Source of the DNA: Turritopsis dohrnii
Taxonomy: Eukaryota; Cnidaria; Hydrozoa; Anthoathecata; Oceaniidae
Length of the DNA: 64,000 nt
Assembly (NCBI GenBank): GCA_027922465.2
Contig: BQMF02000227.1
Coordinates: 372,001 to 436,000, forward strand
Direction: 5' to 3'
Below the pieces are notes generated by a model. It saw only the letters and a program-made list of their open reading frames with translations, was not told the origin of the DNA and made no database searches. Of this stretch, positions 1 to 13,500 are shown in pieces. Position numbers and translations under genes: made by a program. Each line of letters starts with the position of its first letter. The stretch's first letter is position 1.

Positions 1-3000
1 TGCTTACATGAAAATAGTTCCCTAATTTTCCCTAAATTAGTTCCCTAAATTTTTAGAGGAGATGTACTTGTTCATGAGGGTAGAAAAAATGTTATTTTTT
101 TCTACCTCCATGATTTGTTTTATACCTTATCGGGGATAATTTCATCGGGGAAAAGTGACGAAATTTTTGCTTCGTGATGTAAATTTTCCCCGACGAAATT
201 ACCCCCGATATAGGTATACATAGTTCATTGCCGTGTTTGCTAAGGCATGAAACCATCTGGTTGGCTGACCAACTTAATGTTTTTCTTGCTTAGCAACGCC
301 ATTTTGTATTTCTACAAGCACTCTTCACAATTTGATGAGAAACATGACGTGTCATGACGTGTCATATTGTCATATTGCCGTTGTTACTGTTGTTGTCATT
401 GTTGGTAACAATATTAAGGAATAAACAAACAAACACAATGTGACCAAGGTGTCCGAATTAATCGGCCTGACACACGTGACATGCGTTCATTTCATTACGC
501 AAATGGATAAGAAAAAATTGAAAAAGTGGATTTTTGAAATTCATAACAATGACACATTTAGCTTGCCTAGTCATTTTTTTCATATTTGCTGACTGAATAT
601 AAACAAATTTTTCCCTTCACGAAGCAACATTTGAGTGTGACGAACATCAACCATTTAACTGATAAACAAACAAAAAAGGCTGACGAAAATGAATCCTTGC
701 TTTTAACACTAAAGATCATCTATTTTCCGCTCTGTTGGTTATGTAAAATACAAACGATAATTAAATCGGAATTTACAGAACGAAACGTGTAATATGAGGA
801 AAATTGAAGTTATTTTCATGATAGGGTGTTGTCACAGCATCATCCATGAGTAACTTTTCGAAGAAAGATTGGTTACACCTCTGCGTGATTTTGATATTGA
901 ATATAAAAGCATTTCGTAGAATTGATGACAAAATCAAGCAGAATTGTTGTTGTTGTTATCATCAGCCGTTTAACGTCATTAAGTTTTTAATTTCTTTTGT
1001 GAGTTGAAAAGGTCACCCTTGAACGTTTAATATGAATGAGTAGATTAATCAATCAATACGAACTCATTCATATGTCTATTTGTAACGAGAGGGAAAAATT
1101 TAGAAGGCAAGTCACTTATGGCGATCTCTCTTTTTTATGTTTTTACTTTTGAGGAGAAATAATACGGATGCAGTTATAAGTTACATTTTGTATGGCGTGT
1201 TGTGACCCAACTTAGTTTCCAGCCTGCAAAAATGAACGTTTGACATGATAAGTGTTTTTGAGTAGCTACATTCTCGCAATACATTGCTGCCAGAATAAAC
1301 ATACTTTAAAAGATGATGTAAAATTAAATACTGTATAATATCGAAACCCAAATCTGAAAAATTTTTGAAAAAAGAATCAATATATTGTAGGAACTAAATA
1401 AAGCCTACAACGTCTTTTCGGAGTCCTTTCCTCGTCGAGTTGTTAATTGGACGTCAGACTCATGAAATTTCAACTTGGATAGTTTCAAATTAGTCCCAAA
1501 ATTTATGAAGAGAGATGGGTGAGTTCCTTGTAGCTAGTTATGTCGAAAGTAGTTCATTCTGAAGCACTGTGCTCTCGATAACATACTTACCTAACAGGAA
1601 CAAGGAATTCTATGGAGTCACGATAATAGTGAACCCTTTGTCACTGTTATCCGGCTGTCGCTATTATCTCTAATATTGCATAACAGAGATAAAACAATAC
1701 AGTTTTTCTGAGAATCATTATATTAATCCATTGTTGTCAACAAAACCTAAATAAGTAGCCAAAGCATCTCGCAACTGGAGAAAGAAAGCGAAATACATTT
1801 TTAGTATATATGACAACTAGGTTCAGTACTCAAGAATATACAAATTATCAATATTTTATAAGACTTTGTATTATTTATGCCTACTGTCTCCGTCTTTTGT
1901 TCTCTTCCAAGAATCCTGATTTGACCTTGTCGAACATCCGACGATAACTTATGATTATTTGAATGCGATTTTCAAGTTCGGAATTTTGGAGACTCTTTGT
2001 GGGACTTTGCCAGGAAATGTCGAGCTCGATATTTATTAGATTAAACGCGTTGAGAAATTGGTCAGCTCGTTACTTCCATATTATTGATTAATCTAAAAAG
2101 ACTGGATTGCCACTGGCTTTGCAGTCAAAACTTTGTTATTTTTTTCTGAGTTAAACGAGACAAATGTCGCTTAAGGCATCATTCCCTTCAAACAAAAATA
2201 CTCAAACATTCCCAACGACAAAGATAGTAGAACCGCATCTTGTTCGACACTCATAAACCAAAACTATTCTATGAGTATGGATCGTACAAAATCGTATGAA
2301 ACATCACATGCAGAGAGACAGCAAATGTTTCCTTCACAATATGACAAACTGAAACCATTTAATTGGTTTTTATAAAAAAAAGAAGCAAAGTCATCGAGGT
2401 TTACGGCAGGAAAATAACTAAAAAAAATATATTTTCCACGTATGTGGATTAAAAAGTGGATTGAAAAGGTCGCCAAAAGGTCGCAAGGTCAAATGAGACG
2501 AAATTGTTTTGATCCAATAAATAAATTGAGCCATTTTTTAATGTACAATAAAAGTCATGGATGATCGAGATTCGAGAAAATCGAGAAAACATTAAAAACG
2601 GAAGTCTAACTTTGTTAATAAATACTCATCAAGATGATGTATCGTTTTTATTTACAGTAACAAAATACGTAGGGTTGTGAAAACACCTAAAACCTACAAA
2701 ACAAAACTTGTTTGATAAGGTTTCTTTGGCAAGAAGGATCTTCTTCTCACATATTCGCTTGCTGATAGAACTCACCTACCAATTTCTGCCCAACTAAGTT
2801 TGTGGTTGAAATCTTATTGAATTAGTCTGGGTTAGTGAGAGTTAAATTCAAGCTTTTCGTTTTTTTCAGAGAATTTTAAGGGAGCTTATCACCGAGACGA
2901 TTTGCTGATTTAAAATCCGTAGCTGTATACGCTCATAAATACTTAGAACAATTTTTTTTTTAAATCGTTATATTTCCTGCATCCATCAAAATGGTTCTTG

Positions 3001-5115
3001 TCAAATAGTTCGCTTAACCTATTACTCCCTGTCACCACAGCCCATCAATGTTAATGCAATGTTAATGACCGATTAAAAGAATTCTAGAAGTCCGTTAAGA
3101 TTTCTGGTTAGTTAATTCAGTCGTAAATTAAAAGCAAATGATATTCATCTTTTTATACTTCCTTTTGGAAGCGTTTCTGAAGTTTCTGGCTCGAACTTTT
3201 TGGTTTAATATTAATCCTTCCTTCACAATTTCTACTTTTAAAAATAGTACTGTCATATATATGACAGTTTGAACATTTTCTACCACTTCAGAGGCAATTT
3301 ACCAAAGGTCACGCATGATCTTAAAGTTTTTTTCTCGGAACTAAGGAAAAGTATCTGTTTCTGTTGTGGTTTTGTAACTGGAACATGTTTCGTTTGTGAA
3401 ACTATTAGAAAGCGAGAAACGCCCAAAATAAATTTGTAATGATTTTGTTTTTCCAAGTACAACATAGTAAGACCAAATAAGGGAATATCTTAAAAAAAAA
3501 AAAAAAAAGACGAGGGAAGCAAAATAACATATATCATTCCTCCACAAATGAGAGATATATTTTTGACCTTCTACCTGCTGTTGGCATTAAAATGTTTTTT
3601 TTTTTGTTGGCAAGTTCTGTAAGACCACCTCGACAATGTTTGTTCACAGTTTCCTAGGCTTTTACTGTTACCATGACACGTGATATATTGAAAGTGAAAA
3701 GCCTAGTTAAAAGCCACTAGACCGATTTCCTGTGTCAATTGTTTATCTGTCGCGAGGTGGTTTCCAGAATCGCTCTCTTTTCATGACAACCTCACAATAT
3801 CGAAAAATTTAGCTTCCAAAGCTCGTGTATTGAAAACATTATCAAGTCGAAACAATATAAAGTTATCTGGTCTGTAAAATGTGGACTGACAAACCGTACG
3901 ATACGAACAAGGAAGTGTAATGAATAAAGATTCATTTTAGGAAATATAAGTTCGATGAAACCACGACCAGACTAATGGGATTGATTAAAACGTTTTATTA
4001 CACATGGTTTCAGCTGCCAACGTGTCTTTGCGAAAAGAATAAAACACTAGCAGGGGGTTGGAGGAGGAAAGTGGTCTGAATGGCGATCTGAAACCATGAT
4101 ACGAAAGGGCTCAACTCCTACATAGATGCTGATGGAAGCATTCTTTAGGTTATTAGTACATCAAGTATTTGTCGTGTTACGAAAGAGATACGTTTGTATA
4201 GAAGCGTGTGGACCTGACTGAAACGTTAAAGAACATTATCCAACGAACAAAAATCGTCGAAGGCCGTCTTAGAGTTCGCTGTTGATTATTTTTTTAACCG
4301 AATAACGGCGATAGAATTAATCGAGGGACAGGAACGATTAACAACTCTAGGCTTTCAACTAAAACTATTTAGCAATCAAAATAAATAAAACAAATTCAAC
4401 GATTTTCTTTTCATATAAAACTCCATTAATATTATATATATATTTTTTGAAACGTAAATAAGTTACAGTATTTTTACACGATAAATTTTCTTTTATATAT
4501 ATCGAGAGGAGTTAAATAATTTCAAATAAAATAAGCTGTGAAAGCAGAATTTTCAACTAAGGTAGCATTGTTAGATTTTCCAATCGATTCACAAGAATAG
4601 CGATTAAAAAACTGTTTAGAGTGACAACAGATCAAAAACAATATTAAACTTTTATTTTGATGATATATATAATAAGAGTGTTCTTTAGTATCACCTTCCA
4701 TGACATAAGCTTTCCTATAATTAGTCATTATATTATTAGAGCTGCAGATAGCAATCTTTATTGATTGTTTCTAATAGCACTATTATCATTACACAACCAT
4801 AACATAACACAAAATTTATTCACGTTACATTTCCTAGTTAAACATGCCTGTTTTATAAAAAGATTAGTCAAAACAATTGTTAATGGTTCGTAAACAACAC
4901 ATAAGACAGATTAGAAATGATAGAGAAATCATATGCTTTGTATGCCTCTGCAAACTCAAAACAAGAAAAAATTTGATAAAAACTAAATGTTCTAAAAGAG
5001 GAAGTAAAACTCAAGTTACTGTGAAAGGTGATAGGAAGCGCCCTCTATAGTTTAAAAACATAGTTTAAACACCCAGAAAACACTATTCATTTTTCATCCA
5101 GCAAATGATTGTGTA
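1..5115. other. intergenic region, no gene recognised
   Basis: I see no exon set or protein family match here. The open frames are short, AT-driven and lack domain signatures. The only structure I support is the hairpin repeat near 121-217. Short homopolymers and AT-rich runs are common. UTRs of the SOCS-like gene, which reads leftward from 5739, could lie at the right end. Confidence 0.6.
121..217. repeat. short hairpin / palindromic MITE-like repeat
   Basis: The left arm (tatacc-ttatcggggataattt, then tcggggaaaa) is mirrored by a right arm (ttttccccgacgaaatt, then acccccgata-ggtata). The two arms fold around a loop of about 25 bases. The symmetry extends to the outer tatacc/ggtata ends, as in a very small palindromic transposon derivative. 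Confidence 0.5.
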
Positions 5116-5739
5116 TCACAGTTTGTAAGGGTACCTTTCCAAAATTTGCTGAACATGGCATATATCAGACTTGGTTTTTACTTCATTTCTATTAAGGTGC
5201 AATGTGCACAGTTGTTTCAATGACGGTATATATTTCCTAACTGGTTTATTCAGGAAGAAAGTTTCAGTTCTGTATTTTCCATCATTATAATACATTTCTA
5301 GTAAACCAATAACTGACGATGCTTTACATTTTATCTTCTTTGAAGTTTCAAAGTGAAAATCACCAAAACTGTATTGTATACGAATGTTTTTTACACAGTG
5401 ATCGCGATCTAAGTAAGTCATGGTATAATAAAATAACTGTGAAGAACTGTCACGGATTAGAAACTGGCCAGGTTCGCAATTCTTTAACTTTTCCTTTGCT
5501 TGCGATATTGATAATCCATTATAGTAAAATCCTGAACTTTCCAATTCTATATTATTTTTTTGAAATATATCTGGGTCATAGCTACCATACTTTGTTGGTC
5601 TCCAAGCTTCATTATTCGACCCGCTGCTGCAAATGTGTTTCAATGGACTGATCAATTTACTGTATAACTTATTATACATCAGCAACATCCAAATGGTATA
5701 CAATAGTACACAAACTTTGTAAAGAATAAAAACATGCAA
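5116..5739 (-). CDS. SOCS2/CISH-like suppressor of cytokine signalling
   Basis: This intronless frame encodes 207 residues. Residues about 71-165 form an SH2 domain: it opens with a FYYNGLS segment, has an AKEKLK helix, and carries the phosphotyrosine-binding FLIRDSS strand at 93-99. Residues about 170-207 look like a SOCS box, with an elongin-binding PSLKQLC core. SOCS proteins bind phosphotyrosines on activated receptors or JAKs and recruit an elongin B/C-cullin 5 ubiquitin ligase. The order (short N-terminus, SH2, C-terminal SOCS box) and the length match the SOCS1-3/CISH group; spacing is closest to SOCS2/CISH. The first 21 residues are oddly hydrophobic for a cytosolic protein, so translation may start at Met21 (5679), or an upstream exon may replace this stretch. 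The family call is firm; the exact paralogue is not. Confidence 0.85.
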   Translation of the reverse strand: MHVFILYKVCVLLYTIWMLLMYNKLYSKLISPLKHICSSGSNNEAWRPTKYGSYDPDIFQKNNIELESSGFYYNGLSISQAKEKLKNCEPGQFLIRDSSSQLFYYTMTYLDRDHCVKNIRIQYSFGDFHFETSKKIKCKASSVIGLLEMYYNDGKYRTETFFLNKPVRKYIPSLKQLCTLHLNRNEVKTKSDICHVQQILERYPYKL

Positions 5740-7580
5740 GACTCGTCCAAAGTCCTTTTAAAAGTAGCCACAACTGAATTACTACATACATATCGCACTA
5801 TATATTTGATATGTTTGATTAATTCCCTGAATTCCATTGTTGATTGTTGTTGATAGGTTCGATAATAATTCCTAGAAACGAAACTGTGTTTTCTGGGAAA
5901 TCTAATCTTTATTGTCGCCTGATTGGTCGAGGCAAAATTATTAAGTTTTCATAATGGCTCCCTTATAAATACAATTTTTCATGAAAATAATGATTCCAAC
6001 TATAATAGGTATGTATGCAGAATGTATAATGTATCCCTCGTATTAATATGCTTGTTCAAAGAAATTAAAACTTAAATGAAAATTATTGGAAATGCGTACG
6101 ATGAACGTATGTATACTAAGAACTGGAACATAAAATGATCAATCGAGACTTAGTTGAGATTCCTCTCTATCATATCGATGTTCATTGATAAGAAGTAGGA
6201 AAACGTAAAAAATGATGTCATTTTCTGAAACTCTCTAAAACTGCTTATTCAAATTTTTTCCTGTGTGTTTTGATCATTTATTTCATTCATTTTCCTTTAA
6301 TTATGTCAAAAAGCTGTTCTAAAATCTGGCATTTGAGAAAACATAGCTAGATGATGGGTTTCTTCTGAGATTTGAATTACAAGTTAATATCCAGTTTAAA
6401 CTGAAAATCAAACAAACTTCACAAAAATAGATTCCAAATCCTAACGTGTATTAAAAGAAATCATATCTTGTCTTTAAAGGACCTGAGAATTAAATATGTA
6501 TGGATGAGTGGATCTTTTTACCTGCACAAAAAGATGGATATGAATTCCAAAATGGCAAATCTATCTTTTAATGTTAATTATTGATTACAAGGTTTTATTT
6601 AAGCAGGATTTATATAAATTAGTTGATTAACGATTGATGCTTTGTGAAAGTCTTTCTAAAAATTTGGTTCTGCAACAAAGTTTTGCAAAGAAACAATTAC
6701 TATCTTTTTAAAGAGATTTAGCATTGGCTTGAAAATAGCGAAATGGTTATTTGTGAAAATAAAATTTTTCAAGAAAAACAACATGATTGGAATGATTTCA
6801 TCTGCACTTATTCAGTTATTGTCATTACAGAGGAGTTTCCTAAAGGTTTGTTCAGGTGACTTCTGATTGACATAATTCTTGTGTTTTTTACAATTTAAAC
6901 AATTTCTCACACATGTTTCAACATAAAATATTAATTGATTAAATTAAAGAGTCATTGATTACATATGGGTCTTGATAGAAATGCCCTTTTTACATTTTAA
7001 AACAATTTTCTATTGATTTCTTTCTCTGAAGAAGTCATTCTGACAACAAAGCATGATGTTTTATAAATAGCTATTAATGCTTTCACTTATATACATTGAT
7101 ATATATTTCAATTGTTTTTTGCTTTGAAGCATGTATAAGCTGATTATAAACATTGGAAATTCATCTACACTCTCAAACTATTTTGATGTTTCGTTTAATC
7201 CAGCAATTTCTACTTAGTCATTTCGACCCAGGTTAAAATTCAATTCCTTATACATAAAACAATGAGCTCCTTACTAGAACCACGTCTCTTTCAGTATGTA
7301 AAATGGCCAAGGTATGTCATCATATGTAGAGCACCCTTCAAAATCAACAGTTTCCTTACTATTGATTTACAGACCCAAGTTCTTATGTTATAATCAAATG
7401 GCATGAAATTTCTTGTAAATATCATCAGCAAGTAATTACATGAAAGTGCGATCATTTTAAAAAACAAGAATTGACATGAAATCTAAACTAATAAGACCAA
7501 GAACTAACACATTGAACAAACATTATGATTGTGTAATGGTTTCTTATAGATGACATTGGTTCCTTTCTATACCAGGAATC
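5740..7580. other. intergenic region between divergent genes
   Basis: This lies between the start of the SOCS-like gene (-) and the first coding exon of the PPPDE gene (+), so promoters of both probably lie here. I recognise no coding exon. The sequence is AT-rich with short homopolymers. No specific regulatory motif could be supported by eye. Confidence 0.5.
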
Positions 7581-10500
7581 ATGAAAGTGACCTTACATAT
7601 ATACGATATTACAAAAGGCATGGCTCGGCAATTGTCTCTTCCTCTTTTGGGTATGTATTTATTTCATTTTGTACTAATACCTTAATTCCATTAATGTGCC
7701 CCTTATACTTTTGCACACTTGTCCAAGAAAAATTTTTTTCCCTTATATAATACTGGGCTAATTTGTGTCTTAAATGTTGAAATTCATCTACTTTCAAGGT
7801 TTTTGATAAAAAATCAACATTTTTTTTATCAAAAGTGTTGAAACCTTGGGTTATTGTTTCATTCAAATAAGTGCATGGAAATTAATGGAATTAAGGTAAC
7901 CATGTAGCACATTGATCACTTCCAAAAGTCCATGTCTAAAAACCCTTGATTGTCTTCAGTTATTGAACTGTTATCAACAAGAGTCCTGTGAATTTAAGTT
8001 ATTGACTGCGATTAATAATTACTGATTATTATTTATTGATTATATACCGCTTGTAGTGTTTTGACAAGTAGATAAATTTTATATATACCTATCATTGTCT
8101 ACTCATTTAGGCAAACAGATTGATGGCGTGTGGTAAGTAGCTTTTACAATTTTTATGCAAAGCTCTTGACATTTGTTACTGAGACAAATATACTAGAAAA
8201 ATTATGAAATTTTATTTATTTTTTTATTTAGTATATTTTTGGTCACTTCACAATGTGATGTAGTTATATACTTTTATATCTTCTTTTGATGAAATGTTAG
8301 ACATTATTTACGGTGTGATCGAATTACGAGTGAAGTTGACCGCTTTGCGACTGGATTTTTTCAAACTTGCGATTAGTACATTGCGGTTGTTATGTGATAA
8401 AGTTAATTAAATATTTTGCTTTATCCCATTTGTTTTTATTGGACCACTTAATTGACCACACACTATGTTGTAAACAATGGCAATTATCAAAACTAAATAG
8501 TTTTCTTTTTTTTGGAGCAATGAATCCATATTTAATTCAAAACCTTGTATATTTTTGGATTCAATCTATTGTCTGTGAGTAGAAATATAATGAGTAATGA
8601 ATATACAATAGATTTCCGTTCATGGAGTCAGCAGTAGTTACTTACATTTAACAAAGAAGCAGAAAATTGGATTGCATGTTGAATGGATATTGCATGTTGA
8701 ATGGGTATGACTATAAAACGTTTAAGTCAGCAGTAAATTTGTGTCGGTAAAAATATAAAACATAGAAAACACAGATATTTCATTCACAATATTTCGACTT
8801 TGCTATGTGTCTTTATCAAGTATAGTATGATTATATGTATGATGATGGAGTGAAGAGTGCTAATTACATTCATAAACCACTTCTAATGTATGTAAACTTG
8901 GTGATCTTTTGCTTATCTTTTCCATAAGCATTTGGTGCTATCTTTTACTTTTCAATGATTTTCCAACTATGTATCATAAGAGAATAAACATTTGATGGCT
9001 TTTGTCAATACCAACATACAGGTTGCTCTGAGAACATACCAACATAGCCAAAGCCTACTTATATGCTATTTCAAGTCCTTCCTGTAACCTTGGTGGCTCA
9101 ACTTTGAGTTGTCCTTTGATTGCTTGTCTTACCTTGAATTCCTTTTATGAAACAAACCTTTTGTGAGATATTTTTTCATCCTTCTCAATTTTAATAAGTC
9201 AATATGGTGGCCGTACCCTTGTCTAGTCTTTGGCTATATGTATGGTCTCCAGCCATTAATATTATTATACTTTTATGCTGATTTGTAATGTATTTCTTTA
9301 AAATGATAGATAGATAGATATATGTCCTCCGATGTCCCGGAATGGGTCCTACCCATGAAAGAGTAGGAATCACAACCCCAGTCAGACAATGAAATCCCAC
9401 AGGGGGGAGCTGCAGAGTCATGACATATACAGTGACACTCGTACTACACGGGAGAACTTGAGTTTTCGCAGGTGTAGAACCTCGTGAGAATCACAGCATG
9501 CCGCAATGTCTGAAATATCTACCCACACTCTTGTATCAGAGCTGTGGTACCCAGTTTCCCTCACATTGCATGGGTCGACCCGGGCGAAGGAACATTTACT
9601 TGCCAAGTGAATCGTAGTGATGCACTGGGTATCGAACCTGGACCTCCCAGTGGGATGGCAAGTACGATAACCACTATACCACTACACCTGGCATGGCAAA
9701 TAAAATGGCAAATAAACAATTACTACATATAACTTTGTCTCTCTGGAAGGAGATTTTTGGGACGAAAGTTTCTTGTCAGTTCTTCTTTTCTTGCATGAGA
9801 TTTCTACGTTCATTAAGAATGAGATGGATGTTTATCTTGCAGACGTACATGACAAAATGTTTTACATTATGTAGGTTGAAGAAGCTTGGGTATGTGTGGC
9901 TCAGAACTATCTGTAGATCTGATTAAACTTCAAAGATGATTGTTGACATGAAATACGTAACAAAAAAATCACTTCTTTTGAAGTAAAAAACGCCAATTTC
10001 AAGCTGAATCATTTTCTGAATATTGTATATAAAATAAATGATGATATCAAAATACTGAGAGACAATGTTCAAATGGAATTATAGTAACCTGATTCGAAAC
10101 AACAGTATTTTTTCAGTTCTAGCCAGAAGGATGCTTTATATAAGAAACTTTATATAACAGTGAGCTAACCACACCACTGAAAATGCACTTGCTGAACATT
10201 TGTTAGAAGTCGTCATGGATTTTTTTTGCAGAAGTTTTCTGTGGTAAACATAAAATTCATAAATGAAGTGGCTTTGACTTGATGAGTGAATGCACAATTA
10301 TGAACATAAAAACATAAATATATTCTGGTTTGAAATTTACATGATTGATGGCACATCATCAGCATAGGTGATCATAAAAGGAATGAAATTGAGCATGGGG
10401 ACAAAAAGTACTTTTTGTTACTTTTTGTTAATTACTTACTTACAGGAGGTTGCAGTTTGTTGCTGAATCTCACAAGCATATTGTGATTTCTCACTACTAT

Positions 10501-13500
10501 CACGTCCTGATTGGTTTTTCTTTTTTCATGTTCTATTGCCGTGAAATAATTTCTTCCATCCATTTAGCTTATAATTTTCATACTTTTGGTTGAACAGTTT
10601 CTAGTGCAAGGCCAAAGAAAGTCTAGATTTTTAAAACTTTCATATGTTTTTATATCACATCCGCGTTTTCAGGCACACAGCAATTGTTTGTTTTGAAAAT
10701 GAATATTACTTTGGTGGTACTGGAATTACACATTGCCAACCGGTAAGTTCGAAGTATAACATCTAGTTATTCGGTAATCTCAAACTATTACTTTTAGCTA
10801 GTTGTGCTACAGGAATACATTGGTTAATTTGTTTGAATGCGAACTTGCTTAAAATTGTTTTCTTGAATACTTCATTTCTAGTCTGGATCGATATTGGGGC
10901 CACCTGATGAGACAGTCTACCTTGGTGAGACAAGCATAACTAAGAAACTCTTTCACCAATATCTGTCTGGCCTGTCCAAAGAAGAATTCAGGTATGCTAC
11001 ATAATGAAGGAATGATGTTTTCCAGCTGGTTAATCTGTTTTGAATCTCACCATAGGACTTTCTTTTCAGATCGGACAAATACCATTTGTTTCATCACAAC
11101 TGCAATAAATTCACCAATGAAGTGGCGCAATTCCTGACGGGTAAAAAAATCCCGTCATACATCACCGACCTTCCTCAGGACGTGATGTCGACGCCATTTG
11201 GCGCTATGATCGCCCAGTTTTTTGAAAACATTCAAGTGCAACCGCCCACTCCGAATGGTGACCCCCAGTTTATGTATAATAGTGACGAAGAAGATCAAGG
11301 GTCAGATTCGTATGGAACTTTTTGTTTCTCAGATTCTCAGTTTTTTTGTTGTTGTTTTTTTCAAGTTTAAATTAATACTTGTGCTATTATTTGTAGGTCG
11401 AGACGTTTGGAACACAAAGATTCTATAAATTCTGTCAATAGCAATAACAGCAACTCCGATGTTGTGTTGGAGACGTGTAAAGTGGATGACGAAGAGGTTT
11501 TTCATTAAAAAGATTTCTATGGACAAAATACCGTATTTCCTCTAATAAATGTCGCGGCGTTTATTATAAATCCCAGTCTTTGGATGCGGCATTTAAAAGA
11601 GGGCGGTGTTCATTAGAGGGCGGCGTTTCTTACAAAATGAAAAACGTGATAAAAACAGATTTTTAAACAACAATGTTTTCTTTTCCTGAAAAATGATTGT
11701 GTGATAATGTTTTACACAAAAGATATGTTCACATTAGCTAGCTATGCCCAAGCTCGCAAGATACGAGAATTTTGTTTGAATGATCCTGTGCAATGGATTA
11801 CACATCAATTAAAGGTCATACAAACGTGGAAGATTTTTTTGACAGAAGAGAAATAAGGCTAAATTTTTTAAACTATTTTTTGTTTAGCCTGTTTTCTAAT
11901 AAACGCCACTTTTCAAGATGCGGCGTGTATTAGAAGGCGGCGTTTATCAGAGGGCGGGGTTTATTGCAAGTGTTCGACTATAAGACTATAAGGGAGGCGT
12001 TTATTAGAGGAAATACGGTAGGCCAATAAAGTGAGTTATGAAGTGAATCTTCGATTCAATGATGTCTTTATGACGATAGACATTCATAACTTTTTATTTG
12101 GTAAAGAAAGTCCCTTGCAAATTCAATCCCAAAGCTGATTCGAAAGTATACAGCTTTTTTTAATAGAAATGTTATCTCTTAGATAGAAATGTTATCTCTT
12201 AGATAGAAATGTTATCTCTCAGATAGAAATGTTATCTCTCAGATAGAAATGTTATCTCTCAGATAGAAATGTTATCTCTCAGATAGAAATGTTATCTCTC
12301 AGATAGAAATGTTATCTCTTAGATAGAAATGTTATCTCTTAGATAGAAATGTTATCTCTTAGATAGAAATGTTATCTCTTAGATAGGCCAGGTTTAATAG
12401 AATATCTGCTTCATAGACGTTATACTTCTTGGCTCAGCAAACATCTCTTTTTGTGTTGTTACTCCCATTTCTAATTTTCCTGTTGATCAGTTCAGTGTAA
12501 AGTTCAAATAAAAAGTTATCTCTTCAGCCTTAGACAGGACAAATCAGGTGGTGCGTTTGTGAACACTGTGTCTAAAACCTCACTAAGGGATGATTCTGCT
12601 CTATGATGCGTCGTTCTGTTTTATAGCTGGCATCGAGCTTTAAACATTTGAAAACCAGATTTGAGATGTGTGCAAAGAACTTGGATCGGCTGCGTTGCAT
12701 ATTAGAAGAGGTCGACTTCGATTTTGGAAATGAAGATGAATTGAGGAAAGATATTACAGAAAGCTTAGGTGAATTATATACTATATCTGTTTGAACTTGT
12801 CATACCAGAATCGCTAGTTGTGTAGGATTACTGCGCTCGATGGATTCTTCTCGAGTCCTCAGAGCAACGTTTAGTATCAGGTTGAATTCTTTTGTCTGTC
12901 TCTTAAAGCTTACATATGCAAAGAACTACAGTCTGGTGACGGAAATGTTTTCGAGTGTTTTAAATCGTTACTGGTCGTGTTGAAGGCTACAGCGTTGGTC
13001 CTACCAAAAATATTCAAATATACTGAAGGTACGACTTTTCTCTAATTCTCTAAAAAACTTTGTCTACTATTTCTCAAGCTATATTCCATCGTTTGTTTGA
13101 CCAGGTGATGATATCATCCTCATGGTTCTGAACAAGCTACAGCGTGGTCACTTCAACCAGATAAAACTGTTAAGAGTACAATTCGTATGTTGCATTTACT
13201 TTCCAGTTTTTTGTATCGTAGAAAGTGTGTTTGTCTCACAAAATTTAATCTTAATGATTGGAAGTCTCTGATTTTCGTTTGAAAAAACAGGGCATTCAAA
13301 CTTTGCTCGCTTAACTCAAACAGAAATAGCAAAGTTTTGACCGCATACAATTAATGATCGCATCTCATTAGGCTATCCTCTAGGGATGGTTTTACTTGAA
13401 AGACAGACGATTACGTATACGTAGCTTACGAATCTTTAAGAACAACCTTCCTGTAATTATCTTGTTTTTCTCTTCCATTTTTTAGCTTACTAACCTACTG

